This document shows positions 23,417 to 32,900 of a stretch of DNA of 53,437 nt, piece by piece. The notes beneath the pieces were generated by a model that saw only the letters and a program-made list of their open reading frames with translations, had not been told where the DNA came from and searched no databases. Numbering within the stretch: the stretch's first letter is position 1; every line of letters starts with the position of its first letter. This DNA is from Colivivens sp963626085 (GTDB taxonomy: Bacteria; Bacteroidota; Bacteroidia; Bacteroidales; Bacteroidaceae). The DNA is taken from contig CAVFVJ010000009.1 in assembly GCA_963626085.1 (NCBI GenBank), positions 1 through 53,437 on the forward strand. Reading direction: 5' to 3'. The position numbers and the translations under genes were made by a program.

Positions 23417-24751
23417 ATGGATTCTAAGAAAGTATTGGAGAATTTGAAGATGCGCTTTCCCAACGAGCCAGAGTATCATCAGGCAGTGGAGGAAGTGCTG
23501 AGCACAATCGAGGAAGAGTACAACAAACACCCGGAATTCGACAAGGTGAACCTTATCGAAAGACTGTGTATTCCAGACAGAGTATACCAGTTCCGTGTCA
23601 CTTGGATGGACGACAAGGGCAATATCCAGACAAATATGGGCTATCGCGTACAACACAACAACGCCATCGGTCCCTACAAGGGAGGTATCCGCTTTCACCA
23701 GAGTGTGAACCTTGGTATACTGAAGTTCCTCGCCTTCGAGCAGACTTTCAAGAACTCACTCACAACATTGCCGATGGGTGGCGGCAAGGGCGGCTCAGAC
23801 TTTTCACCACGCGGCAAGAGCAACGCAGAGGTGATGCGCTTCTGCCAGTCGTTTATGCTTGAATTGGCGCGCCACATCGGTCCTGACGTGGACGTTCCAG
23901 CTGGCGACATAGGAGTGGGCGGACGTGAGGTTGGTTACATGTTTGGCATGTACAAGAAACTCACACGCGAATTCAGCGGCACATTCACAGGCAAAGGCCG
24001 TGAGTTCGGAGGCTCACTCATCCGTCCAGAGGCTACAGGCTACGGAAACGTTTACTTCCTCATGGAGATGTTGAAGACCAAAGGTATGGACCTGAAGGGC
24101 AAGACAGTGCTTGTGTCCGGTTCGGGCAATGTGGCACAATACACAGCTGAGAAGGTTCTTGAACTGGGCGGCAAGGTTGTCACCATGTCTGACTCCGATG
24201 GCTACATCTACGACCCGGACGGAATCGACAGGGAGAAGCTCGACTACATCATGGAACTCAAGCAAGTGTACCGCGGACGCATCAAGGAGTATGCTGACAA
24301 GTACGGTTGCAAGTATGTGGCAGGTGAGAGACCATGGCACGAGAAAGGTGACATCGCACTTCCGTCTGCTACACAGAACGAGATAAACGAAGAGCAGGCG
24401 AAGGCTCTCGTGGCAAACGGTGTCATCGCTGTGTCCGAGGGTGCTAACATGCCGTCCACACCTGGAGCTATAAAGGTGTTCCAGGAAGCCAAGATTCTTT
24501 ACGCTCCGGGCAAGGCTGCCAACGCTGGTGGCGTGTCAGTGTCAGGGCTGGAGATGAGCCAGAACTCAGAGCGTTTGTCATGGACTGCAGAGGAGGTGGA
24601 CAACCGTCTACACATGATCATGGAGGACATCCACAGCAACTGTGTGAAGTACGGAACGGAAGCCGACGGCTACGTAAACTACGTGAAGGGAGCTAATGTG
24701 GCTGGATTCATGAAGGTTGCAAAGGCTATGATGGCACAGGGTATCGTATAA
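23417..24751 (+). CDS. gdhA: NADP-type glutamate dehydrogenase
   Basis: 444 aa, the length of the small hexameric bacterial enzyme. It makes glutamate from 2-oxoglutarate and ammonia, a main ammonium-assimilation route in gut Bacteroidales. The substrate-site motif is LPMGGGKGGSDFSP with its catalytic lysine, followed by PAGDIGVGGREVGYM. The nucleotide-binding fold has VLVSGSGNVAQYTAEK. The NADP preference is inferred from this length class. It has its own promoter and a strong hairpin after the stop (24772-24802), so it is monocistronic. Confidence 0.95.
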   Translation: MDSKKVLENLKMRFPNEPEYHQAVEEVLSTIEEEYNKHPEFDKVNLIERLCIPDRVYQFRVTWMDDKGNIQTNMGYRVQHNNAIGPYKGGIRFHQSVNLGILKFLAFEQTFKNSLTTLPMGGGKGGSDFSPRGKSNAEVMRFCQSFMLELARHIGPDVDVPAGDIGVGGREVGYMFGMYKKLTREFSGTFTGKGREFGGSLIRPEATGYGNVYFLMEMLKTKGMDLKGKTVLVSGSGNVAQYTAEKVLELGGKVVTMSDSDGYIYDPDGIDREKLDYIMELKQVYRGRIKEYADKYGCKYVAGERPWHEKGDIALPSATQNEINEEQAKALVANGVIAVSEGANMPSTPGAIKVFQEAKILYAPGKAANAGGVSVSGLEMSQNSERLSWTAEEVDNRLHMIMEDIHSNCVKYGTEADGYVNYVKGANVAGFMKVAKAMMAQGIV

Positions 24752-24771
24752 AGAACTACTTTATAATTGTA

Positions 24772-24802
24772 GAGGGGACATCCGCTTAGTGGATGTCCCC
24801 TC
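24772..24802 (+). terminator. terminator-like hairpin after gdhA
   Basis: Arms GAGGGGACATCC (24772-24783) and GGATGTCCCCTC (24791-24802) pair perfectly around GCTTAGT, 20 bp after the gdhA stop. The following bases (TATCTG) give only a weak U-run. The arms are identical to those after the phosphate transporter gene at 6953-6983. Confidence 0.7.
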
Positions 24803-24805
24803 TAT

Positions 24806-24897
24806 CTGTATGCTCTGCATGAGCGTTGTCTAACGTTAGTAGGTGCGGTGTCCCACCGCACAATTCTGTCTATATACTCTGCATGAGTGTTGTCTAA
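24806..24897. repeat. 28-bp direct repeats flanking a half-copy of the dispersed hairpin element
   Basis: 24806-24833 and 24870-24897 are imperfect direct repeats (core CTCTGCATGAG-GTTGTCTAA, 24 of 28 bases identical). Between them, 24837-24861 holds TAGTAGGTGCGG...CCGCAC, the left hairpin of the element that is complete at 52470-52531. No gene lies between gdhA and the ABC transporter. Confidence 0.7.
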
Positions 24898-24966
24898 TGG
24901 ACATGTAAAAGCGTTAAAAAAGAGTTAAACTGGAGGTGGTCTGTACGTGTGTATTTCAAACAATAC

Positions 24967-24974
24967 TACTTTTG
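24967..24974 (+). promoter_or_regulatory. -7 box of the ABC transporter operon
   Basis: TACTTTTG fits TAnnTTTG. No convincing -33 TTTG is present. Transcription would begin near 24981, inside the inverted repeat at 24980-25003. Confidence 0.55.
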
Positions 24975-24979
24975 CGGTG

Positions 24980-25003
24980 TCTTAGTTAAGTAGTACACTA
25001 AGA
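24980..25003. promoter_or_regulatory. inverted repeat at the transcription start, candidate operator for the GntR/YtrA regulator
   Basis: TCTTAGT (24980-24986) and ACTAAGA (24997-25003) are perfect 7-bp inverted arms spaced by 10 bp, starting 6 bp after the -7 box. YtrA-type GntR proteins repress their own ABC-transporter operons, and one is encoded in this operon. The link is an inference. Confidence 0.45.
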
Positions 25004-25047
25004 AACAAAAGAATATTGGACAATAAAAGACAATAAACGATAGAAAT

Positions 25048-25767
25048 ATGTTGGAAGTAAATGACGTGACATTCGCCTACAGGAAAGGCGTGAACGTGCT
25101 GGAGCATTTCAGTTTGAACATCAGTGAAGGGGGCATCTACGGTCTTCTTGGCAAGAACGGTACGGGAAAAAGTACTCTTCTTTATCTCATCATGGGACTG
25201 CTCCGTCCGCAGGACGGTAAGGTCAAGTACAACGGTGTGGACACAAGCCTGCGTCAGCCGCAACTGCTGGAGGACATGTTTATCGTGCCAGAGGAATACA
25301 ACCTGCCAGCAATACCGCTGAAGAAATACGTGGCTGCACTTAAACCCTTCTATCCACGTTTTGATGAGGAAATGCTCTACAGAATACTGGATTGTTTCGA
25401 ATTGCCAGACGACATCAACCTCGGGGCACTCAGTATGGGGCAGAAGAAAAAGGTGTACATGTGCATCGCTTTGGCGGCGAGGACACACCTGCTGGTGATG
25501 GATGAGCCTACCAATGGACTCGACATCCCGTCCAAGAGTCAGTTTCGGAAGATTGTAGCTGGAAATATCGATGAGGACCAGACTGTGATTATCTCGACCC
25601 ATCAGGTACGTGACGTGGAGCTCCTGCTCGATCATGTGACGATGATTGAGCGCAACAAGGTTCTGCTCAATACAAAGATGGACAAGTTGTTCGGTGACGA
25701 TGAGGTCATCAACCTGGAGGAAGTATTCAATAAACTGTTGTCAGACGAAAAAATGAAAGGAGAATAA
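25048..25767 (+). CDS. ABC transporter ATP-binding protein
   Basis: 239 aa. Walker A is GKNGTGKST (35-43), the signature is LSMGQ (128-132), Walker B is HLLVMDEP (147-154), and the H-loop is His185 in ISTHQVRD. It has a short, degenerate C-loop (LSMGQKKK instead of LSGGQ), as often seen in YtrB-type exporters. It starts the operon with a membrane partner 2 bp downstream and a GntR regulator after that, the usual Bacteroidetes arrangement. The transported substrate is unknown; envelope stress and peptide antibiotics are common guesses for YtrA-controlled systems. Confidence 0.93.
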   Translation: MLEVNDVTFAYRKGVNVLEHFSLNISEGGIYGLLGKNGTGKSTLLYLIMGLLRPQDGKVKYNGVDTSLRQPQLLEDMFIVPEEYNLPAIPLKKYVAALKPFYPRFDEEMLYRILDCFELPDDINLGALSMGQKKKVYMCIALAARTHLLVMDEPTNGLDIPSKSQFRKIVAGNIDEDQTVIISTHQVRDVELLLDHVTMIERNKVLLNTKMDKLFGDDEVINLEEVFNKLLSDEKMKGE

Positions 25768-25769
25768 CC

Positions 25770-26672
25770 ATGGAGAACTTCAATAAACAACGATTCTGCA
25801 AATATGCAAACTGGGACCTGACCATCAATAAGGGGTTCTACCGTAATCTGGCACTTGTAATATTCTTTACATTGCTTGGCGTTACCATCTGCTCGTTCCT
25901 TATTCGCTGGGGAATGTATGAACTGACAGACTCGGCGGAATTTTTCTCTGCAATCAGCTTCACTGGAGCCACCCTCTTCTCTATCCTCACTTTCGAACTG
26001 TTCGTTGCCTGTGGCTGCGTGTTCCATCCGTTGCGCAACAAACAGGGACGGATAACCAACCTTACTCTGCCCGCAACCAGTCTTGAGAAATACTTCTGGC
26101 ACATCGGTCTGTGTGTGGTAGGGACTATTGTGATAGGACTGGTCAGCGTCGCTGTCTGCGATGCACTCAACGCCCTGATGACAGTTTGTACAGTGGACCA
26201 TGCGACTGTGCGCTCCCTCTTCACCGCCACGTTCAATCCTGTGAATTGGGGAGGCGGTGATTTTGTGATGGTCTTAAAGATGAGCGATACAGCCGTTAAT
26301 GGAGAGACTGTCGATGGTTTTCTTGACAATCTGCTCTACTCCTCAGTCTTCTTCGTCTATGCGGCAGTGTTGTTGCAGGCTGGTATCTACACGTACGGCA
26401 ACTCAGTGAGGTACAAGTACAATATCCCTATCACGTATGTAATACTACAGTTCACTGGCTTCATACTGTTCATCCTGTTCATAGTGACGACTGCTGTTCT
26501 CGGTGATTGTCTGGGCGATGTCAGTGATGAGACAGCTGAGAGTATTGTCAAGGCATTGCCTGCCTTTATCTATACGGTGGCGGCTGTGCTAACTCTGCTT
26601 GGGGTGCTGTTCTTCGTGTGGGCGTACAGGCGGTACACGAGAGCGCAACTGACGAGCCGCTTTAATAAATAA
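25770..26672 (+). CDS. ABC transporter membrane protein (permease)
   Basis: 300 aa with about six hydrophobic segments (near 28-48, 65-90, 115-140, 190-212, 226-250 and 268-290). I see no catalytic motif. It starts 2 bp after the ATPase stop, so it is almost certainly its partner. The N-terminal NKQRFCKYANWDL segment recurs in Bacteroidales permeases of this sort, by recollection. Substrate unknown. Confidence 0.8.
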   Translation: MENFNKQRFCKYANWDLTINKGFYRNLALVIFFTLLGVTICSFLIRWGMYELTDSAEFFSAISFTGATLFSILTFELFVACGCVFHPLRNKQGRITNLTLPATSLEKYFWHIGLCVVGTIVIGLVSVAVCDALNALMTVCTVDHATVRSLFTATFNPVNWGGGDFVMVLKMSDTAVNGETVDGFLDNLLYSSVFFVYAAVLLQAGIYTYGNSVRYKYNIPITYVILQFTGFILFILFIVTTAVLGDCLGDVSDETAESIVKALPAFIYTVAAVLTLLGVLFFVWAYRRYTRAQLTSRFNK

Positions 26673-26686
26673 TAAGGTGTGGCATT

Positions 26687-27049
26687 ATGACATTCAATGG
26701 AAAGAAAGCAATTTACCTGCAAATCGCAGACTTAATATGCGATGATATCTTGCTGGGGAAGAGCGGAGAGGAGGAACGCATCCCCTCGGTGAGGGAGACT
26801 GCAGCTGAGGTTGAAGTGAACAGCAATACGGTCATGCGGTCGTACGATTGGTTGCAAAACCACCAGATAATATACACCAAGCGCGGACTCGGTTACTTCG
26901 TGTCGCCCGATGCCAAGAACCATATCAAGGTAATGCGCCGGGAAGAGTTCTTCGAAGAGTCTGTGCCTGAGCTGGTGAAGACGATGCAGACCTTAGGAAT
27001 AACAGTTGAGGAATTAATAAAAATAATAGACAAGGCAAATGGGAAATAA
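26687..27049 (+). CDS. GntR-family transcriptional regulator, YtrA subfamily
   Basis: 120 aa. The N-terminal winged helix is intact (YLQIADLICDDILLG, then IPSVRETAAEVEVNSNTVMRSYDWLQ, then KRGLGYFVS). The C-terminal part is only about 40 residues, too short for a ligand-binding domain, which defines the YtrA subgroup. Such proteins usually repress the ABC genes they travel with. The candidate operator is the inverted repeat at 24980-25003. Its end overlaps the start of the next gene. Confidence 0.92.
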   Translation: MTFNGKKAIYLQIADLICDDILLGKSGEEERIPSVRETAAEVEVNSNTVMRSYDWLQNHQIIYTKRGLGYFVSPDAKNHIKVMRREEFFEESVPELVKTMQTLGITVEELIKIIDKANGK

Positions 27050-27911
27050 GACAATGGCGATGGTAGCTGCAATGGCAGTTGTCACGCTCCTTACATCATG
27101 TGACCCGCATGGCGGACGCACGAAAGACTTCCGTGACTCTGCGAAATGGGGAAAGGTGGTACGTGTGGACCTGGACATGGAGAAGTTCTCGGAGATTGAA
27201 CTATGGTCGGCTGCCGACATCGAGTTCTTCCAGTGCGACTCTTTCCATGTGCAGTTGGAAGGCAACGAGAAGGCGATTGACGCTTACAAATTCGAGACTG
27301 TGGCAGACACCTTGGCGGACTCCACTGTTACTGCCCGTCTCTTGGCTACATGGGACAAGGATAGATACTCGAACGACATTCCGACAGTACGTCTGCGTGT
27401 CTATGCGCCCACGCTCCACTCGATACTTGTGGGCGGTGAAGGCGATGTGGACCTGAGGGATTCAGTTAAAGTGGGCGACCTGACAGTCGGTGTCAGTGGC
27501 TCGGGGGATGTGGATATCCGTACCCTTGACTGTGGCAACCTTAAGGTGGACGTGAGTGGTTCAGGTGACGTGAGTGTGAAGCGTCTCAACGCCAAGTCGC
27601 TGTACTCAGTCATTAACGGCTCGGGCGAGGTGCGTGTGCGCAGAGGCACTTTAGATGGTGACGCTACAGTTGAGGTCTACGGCTCGGGCGACTTTGACGG
27701 AGAATTGTGGTGTCGTAGTGTCTACGCATCGTCGCAGGGTGCTGGCGACATCGACCTTGAAGTGGAATGCGACGAGCTGACCGTCATTTCGGAAGGTTCG
27801 GGCGACGTGGAAGTGGAGGGGAAGACCTCTGTGCTGAAGAAATCACGTCAGGCTCTCGGAACAACGACCACGAAGAAACTGAAGGCAGGGAGTGTTGAAT
27901 ACATCAAATGA
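27039..27911 (+). CDS. GIN-domain (DUF2807) lipoprotein
   Basis: 290 aa. A lipobox (LLTSC, Cys21) suggests a lipid anchor. The mature part has many short beta repeats with a Gly-Ser-Gly-(D/E) signature (SGSGDVDI, SGSGDVSV, NGSGEVRV, YGSGDFDG, EGSGDVEV), the pattern of the 'head GIN domain' putative adhesins. It overlaps the GntR gene by 11 bp; a second ATG at 27054 would avoid the overlap. GIN-domain proteins often follow GntR-ABC operons in Bacteroidetes, but their role is not known. Confidence 0.85.
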   Translation: MGNKTMAMVAAMAVVTLLTSCDPHGGRTKDFRDSAKWGKVVRVDLDMEKFSEIELWSAADIEFFQCDSFHVQLEGNEKAIDAYKFETVADTLADSTVTARLLATWDKDRYSNDIPTVRLRVYAPTLHSILVGGEGDVDLRDSVKVGDLTVGVSGSGDVDIRTLDCGNLKVDVSGSGDVSVKRLNAKSLYSVINGSGEVRVRRGTLDGDATVEVYGSGDFDGELWCRSVYASSQGAGDIDLEVECDELTVISEGSGDVEVEGKTSVLKKSRQALGTTTTKKLKAGSVEYIK

Positions 27912-27930
27912 CCAGAAAGTATACGAAGAA

Positions 27931-29022
27931 ATGAAGAAAACAGTAAAGGCACTGATTGTGCTTATGATGGTGGCTGCACAGGCCATCGCCCAAACCGCTA
28001 CAGACGGTGTGTTTTTCAAGGTTGAAGGCAAGGGGCTGAAACAACCGTCTTACTTGCTCGGTACGGTACACCTCATCCATGGCGACTACACTCACAAAAT
28101 AGCAGGGCTCGATTCACTCCTGGACAATGTGGGTTGTCTGGCTACCGAACTCAAGATGGAATACCTACTGCATCCGGAAACGGTGAACCAGACTCCTGAC
28201 CTCGGGTTCTCCCATGAGGACAGCATGAAGGCAGAGACACTTATCCCACCCATACTCGCTGAGTTTTCCGACACGTCGAAGCCCGACCCTTATACCCGTT
28301 GCCTGACTCAAGAGCAACTCGATTCGCTTGACGCGGCTATGCAGTTCTTCAACTTTGACGCAATCATCAAGATGTTGCCGCAGACGCAGGGTCTTGCCGG
28401 CTTGGGCTCCTACCGTAGGATAGACCCGTTTTCGATGGCGCAGCTCGCTCCAGTATTGCTGACAGTGAAGCAACTACAGAACTCCATCATGAGTGGCTAT
28501 TCGCAGACTTACCAGATGATGGACCATGCCATCATGCTTGGTGTCAATTCGAAGAACGAGACGTACAAAGCGCAGCACCCAGAAACCGACGGGGACAAGG
28601 TTGTTTGCGTGGGACTTGACAGTTCGTATGCTTATGTGCAGTACCAGGAGAGTAAGTCGGTGAACATAAAGGAACTGTTGGACGGAATATCGACCAAGAA
28701 GATGGTGGATTTCATTTACGCCAAACTCATGAGCATCTACAAAAGTGGACAGGCTCTCGAACAGGTCGAGTCGCTCTACAGTCAAGGTAAAGGCACCGAA
28801 ATCGTGAAGCTGGTTTCTGAAGCCGAGCCTGAAGGTTACAACAACAAAGAACTGGTGGACGGACGCAATAAGTACTGGATGACGCAGATTCCGGGACTCA
28901 TGAAGAAACAACCGACTCTCGTGGCAGTGGGACTGGCGCATCTCTTGCCGACACCAGCGAGTGAGGGCATCGTCTCCATGTTGCGGAAACAAGGCTATAA
29001 GGTTACACCGATACACCCCTGA
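27931..29022 (+). CDS. exported TraB/GumN family protein
   Basis: 363 aa from ATG 27931, chosen because it begins a signal peptide (MKKTVKALIVLMMVAAQAIAQ); an upstream in-frame ATG at 27892 overlaps the GIN gene. The N-terminal SYLLGTVHLIHGDY contains the GTxH motif of the TraB/GumN fold, and a C-terminal LVAVGLAHLLP carries the second conserved His. This fold includes predicted metal-dependent hydrolases; the substrate is unknown. It lies 19 bp after the GIN gene and is followed by a hairpin. Confidence 0.85.
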   Translation: MKKTVKALIVLMMVAAQAIAQTATDGVFFKVEGKGLKQPSYLLGTVHLIHGDYTHKIAGLDSLLDNVGCLATELKMEYLLHPETVNQTPDLGFSHEDSMKAETLIPPILAEFSDTSKPDPYTRCLTQEQLDSLDAAMQFFNFDAIIKMLPQTQGLAGLGSYRRIDPFSMAQLAPVLLTVKQLQNSIMSGYSQTYQMMDHAIMLGVNSKNETYKAQHPETDGDKVVCVGLDSSYAYVQYQESKSVNIKELLDGISTKKMVDFIYAKLMSIYKSGQALEQVESLYSQGKGTEIVKLVSEAEPEGYNNKELVDGRNKYWMTQIPGLMKKQPTLVAVGLAHLLPTPASEGIVSMLRKQGYKVTPIHP

Positions 29023-29041
29023 TGGGCAATCGTTACACATC

Positions 29042-29077
29042 CTCAGCCATACTCTCCAGCCGGAGTGTATGGCTGAG
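29042..29077 (+). terminator. hairpin after the TraB/GumN-like gene
   Basis: CTCAGCCATAC and GTATGGCTGAG form an 11-bp stem, with an additional TC/GA pair beyond a two-base bulge, 20 bp after the stop. A weak TCCTTTAAG follows, so termination may be partial. Confidence 0.55.
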
Positions 29078-29085
29078 TCCTTTAA

Positions 29086-29211
29086 GACTCTCCAGTTAGG
29101 AAAATATTTTTCTCTGACTGGAGAAAAATATTTCCCCAGTTGGAAAAAACTTGAAGACCTTCGAGTGAAAATTCCAAGACCTTCGAGTGAACGTCCCGTT
29201 TTCACTCGCGC
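29086..29211. repeat. repeat-dense intergenic segment before ruvA
   Basis: CTCCAGT...ACTGGAG and an AT-rich GAAAATATTTTTC/GAAAAATATTTCC pair form nested inverted repeats at about 29090-29137. AAGACCTTCGAGTGAA occurs twice at 22-bp spacing (29154-29169 and 29176-29191), and TTTTCACTCG near 29200 is its partial reverse complement. No coding frame fits. Confidence 0.6.
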
Positions 29212-29293
29212 AATACAATAAAAAGGAGTTGTGAATCGTTACTGTAATAATAGGTACAAAACATCCAATGTATAATATTCAAAGTGAAGATAA

Positions 29294-29896
29294 ATGATTG
29301 ACTATATAAGAGGGAAAGTGGCAGAACTAACACCTGCATCGGCTGTTGTGGAATGCGCTGGTGTGGGTTACGCACTGAATATCTCACTCAACACTTTTAC
29401 GGACATCCAGAATAAGGAAGAGGTGAAACTATATGTTTATGAGTCCATTCGCGAGGACGCATGGACTCTCTATGGTTTCGTGTCAAAGCACGAACGGACC
29501 CTGTTCCTGTTGCTCATCTCCGTATCTGGAGTGGGTGGCAACACCGCACGCATGGTACTCTCGTCCTTCTCGGTAGCGGAGATAGTGAACATCGTGACAG
29601 ACGGCAACGACCGTCTGCTTACTACGGTGAAGGGCTTGGGCAAGAAGACTGCCCAGAAAATCATACTGGAGTTGAAGGACAAGATTGACTCTGTTGGCAT
29701 CGATGTACAACCGTCAAGCAGTAACGCCAATACAGTTGTCTCTCTCAACAAAGAGGTGCACGACGAGGCAGTCGAGGCACTGAAGATGCTTGGTTTCCCA
29801 CCGGCTCCTGTAAGTAAGGTTGTCAAAGCCATTCTTGCCGATGAGCCTGACGCTCCAGTGGAAAAAGTCATCAAGATGGCGTTGAAGATGCTTTGA
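29294..29896 (+). CDS. ruvA: Holliday junction branch migration protein RuvA
   Basis: 200 aa. RuvA holds the Holliday junction while RuvB drives migration. The N-terminal OB fold (MIDYIRGKVAELTPASAVVECAGVGY) is followed by the helix-hairpin-helix pair (ISVSGVGGNTARMVL and VKGLGKKTAQKIILEL) and the C-terminal RuvB-binding domain (DEAVEALKMLGF). It precedes sprA by 28 bp; the ruvA-sprA order is widespread in Bacteroidetes. No clear promoter box is seen. Confidence 0.95.
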   Translation: MIDYIRGKVAELTPASAVVECAGVGYALNISLNTFTDIQNKEEVKLYVYESIREDAWTLYGFVSKHERTLFLLLISVSGVGGNTARMVLSSFSVAEIVNIVTDGNDRLLTTVKGLGKKTAQKIILELKDKIDSVGIDVQPSSSNANTVVSLNKEVHDEAVEALKMLGFPPAPVSKVVKAILADEPDAPVEKVIKMALKML

Positions 29897-29924
29897 CCGA
29901 GCAACCAGACTACACTGAACCTGA

Positions 29925-32900
29925 ATGAAGACTAAAAAGAAACTATCCCTGTCATTTGTCATCTGGACAGTCGCACTTGCCGTAGCTGTAGGTGCGATGT
30001 CGGATGCGTCGGTGGTGGCTTTCTTCACCTCGTCGGGTTCTGTTCGGTCTGAGAACAGGTCTCTGCCTACGGTACAGGCTGTGGACACCGCCACACGGGT
30101 CAAGGTGAAGAAGACCGATTATCCGGCTGGCGAGACTCCAGTGGAGACTTCGATGGACTTGGCGAACCCAGATAACCTCAAGCAGGACGTGGGTGAGTAC
30201 GACGAGAAGACTGGCTACTACAGGGTGGGCACTAAGTTGGGCGACAACTATCTGAGTGCACCTTACCTCATGACTCCAGAGGAGTACATAAGATGGAACT
30301 CGCGCAAGGTACTGAACGAGTATTTCCGTCAGAGGAACGACTCGCTGTTCTCGCGCAAGGGCAAGGACGAGTTCGACTTCACCGACATGCACTTCGACCT
30401 CGGTCCGGCTGAGAAGATTTTCGGTCCAGGCGGAGTGAGGATAAAGACGCAGGGAAGTGCGGAACTGAAGATGGGGGTCAACTATCAGTTCACTGACAAC
30501 CCTTCGTTGGCGGAGCGCAACCGTAAGACTACCGAATTTGACTTCGACGAGAAGATAAACCTTAACGTCAATGCCAGCATTGGCGACAAGATGAGTTTCT
30601 CGTTGGGCTACAACACAGATGCATCGTTCGACTTCGACAGCAAGAACTTGAAACTCAGTTATGAGGGCAAGGAAGACGAGATTGTGAAACTGTTGGAGGC
30701 TGGTAACGTCACGTTCCCATCGAACAACTCGCTGGTACGTGGAGCGCAGTCGCTCTTCGGTATCCGTACCGACTTGCAGTTCGGCAAACTCAATCTCCAG
30801 ACTGTTGTCTCACAGAAGAAATCCAAGTCGACCTCCGTCTCCTCCACTGGAGGAGCGCAACTGAACTCTTTCGAGATTGAAGCTTGCAACTATGATGAGA
30901 ATACCCACTTCTTCCTTTCGCAGTATTTTAGGGACACATATAATCAGGCTTGCTCCACTCTCCCCACCATTACGTCGGGTGTAAACATCACACGCATTGA
31001 GATTTGGGTGACCAACACCTCGGGAGCTACGGAGAACACCAGAGACATCATTGGTTTTGTGGACCTCGGTGAAAGTAGTAAGATTAGCAATGACATGTGG
31101 ACGGGTCTGGGACAGTCTGTTCCGCAGAACTCATCGAACAACCTCTACTCCACGATGAGCAACGACTACTCATCCGCACGAAATATCGACCAGACAAGTA
31201 CTGTGCTCGAAGCTAACGGACTGAAGGGCGGAGTTGACTACGAGAAGGTAGAGAACGCACGTCTTCTGTCTTCGTCTGAATACACGCTCAACTCCTACCT
31301 CGGCTATGTGTCGCTGAGTTCTGCGCTTCGCTCCAACAGTGTTCTTGCCGTTGCATATGAATATACTTATGGCGGCAATACCTATCAGGTGGGCGAGTTT
31401 TCCTCCAATATCAAGGACAACGACCAAGCTCTGTTTGTGAAACTCTTGAAGAACACCAGTAACTCTCCAAAGATGGGCAACTGGGACTTGATGATGAAGA
31501 ACGTCTATTCGCTCAATGCACAGTCGTTGCAGAAAGAGAAGTTCAGACTCGACATAAAGTACCTCAGCGACACTACTGGTGTCTACCTGTCGTACATCCC
31601 GGAGAACAACTTCAAGAACACAACCCTCTTGAAGATGATGAACCTCGACCGTCTGGACGACAATCTGAAGACCAATCCAAACGGGAAGTACGACTACATT
31701 GACGGATACACGGTGCTCGCGTCCAAGGGTAAGGTCATCTTCCCCGTGGTAGAGCCGTTCGGAGACTGGCTCGCGACGAAACTGGTGGACGAGACCTTGG
31801 TGAACAAGTACTGCTACTTCGAACTGTACGACTCAACGAAGACCGTGGCGAAGCAGATTGCAGAGAAAAACAAGTTTATGCTGACGGGTGAGTATAAAGG
31901 CTCATCGGGCAGTCAGATTTACTTGGGACAGGACTACATTCCACAAGGTTCTGTGGTTGTGACAGCAGGTGGCGTGACCCTCACTGAAGGGTCGGACTAT
32001 ACCGTGGACTACAGCACTGGCTACGTGACCATCATCAACCAGAGCATCATCGATGCAGGAACCAACGTGAGCGTGAGTATGGAGAGTCAGGAGGCTTACT
32101 CGCTCATGCGCAAGACTATGCTCGGAGTGAACTGGACGTACGACTTTTCTAAGAACTTCCAGTTGGGCGGTACATACATGAGACTCACCGAACAGCCGCA
32201 GACCACCAAGGTGACGATGGGCAGTGAACCACTGAACAATACGCTTTGGGGACTCAGCATGAACTGGAAACAGAACAGCCAGTGGCTTACGAATATGATT
32301 GACAGGTTGCCGTTCATAGAGGCTATTCAACCTTCAAGCATCAACTTCACGGGCGAATTCGCGCAACTCATCGCTGGCAAGGCTAAGGGGGTGCAGTCTA
32401 ACGCCTCCTACCTCGACGACTTCGAAGAAACCAAAAGGGCTTACGACTACAGTACGCCAAGTGCGTGGATGCTCAGTTCCACACCTGCGGACATGGATTA
32501 CGGAACATTGTCTGACTCAGTGCTCTACGGTTACAACCGGGCGCGATTGGCATGGTACACTATTGACCCTTTGTTTACACGCCGTAGCTCATCGCTCACC
32601 CCAGCACACATAAAGAACGACCTTGACCAATTGTCGAACCATTACGTGCGTGAGGTCTATGTGCGTGAGGTCTACCCGAACCGTGATGTCAATCAAGGCG
32701 AGAGTAATACCCTCTCCATCCTCAACCTTGCCTACTACCCGAATGAGCGTGGTCCATACAACCTCGACCCAGATGTGGATGTCAACGGGCATCTGAACGA
32801 TCCGGCTAAACGCTGGGGCGGTATGATGCGCAAGATTGACGTGAGCGACTTCGAGACTTCCAATATTCAGTATGTGGAGTTTTGGTTGCTCGATCCGTTC

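Noticed and set aside
28474..29205. 243-codon minus-strand frame overlapping the TraB-like gene and the following gap
   Set aside because: Most of it is antisense to a recognisable gene, and its start falls in the repeat-dense gap with no promoter.
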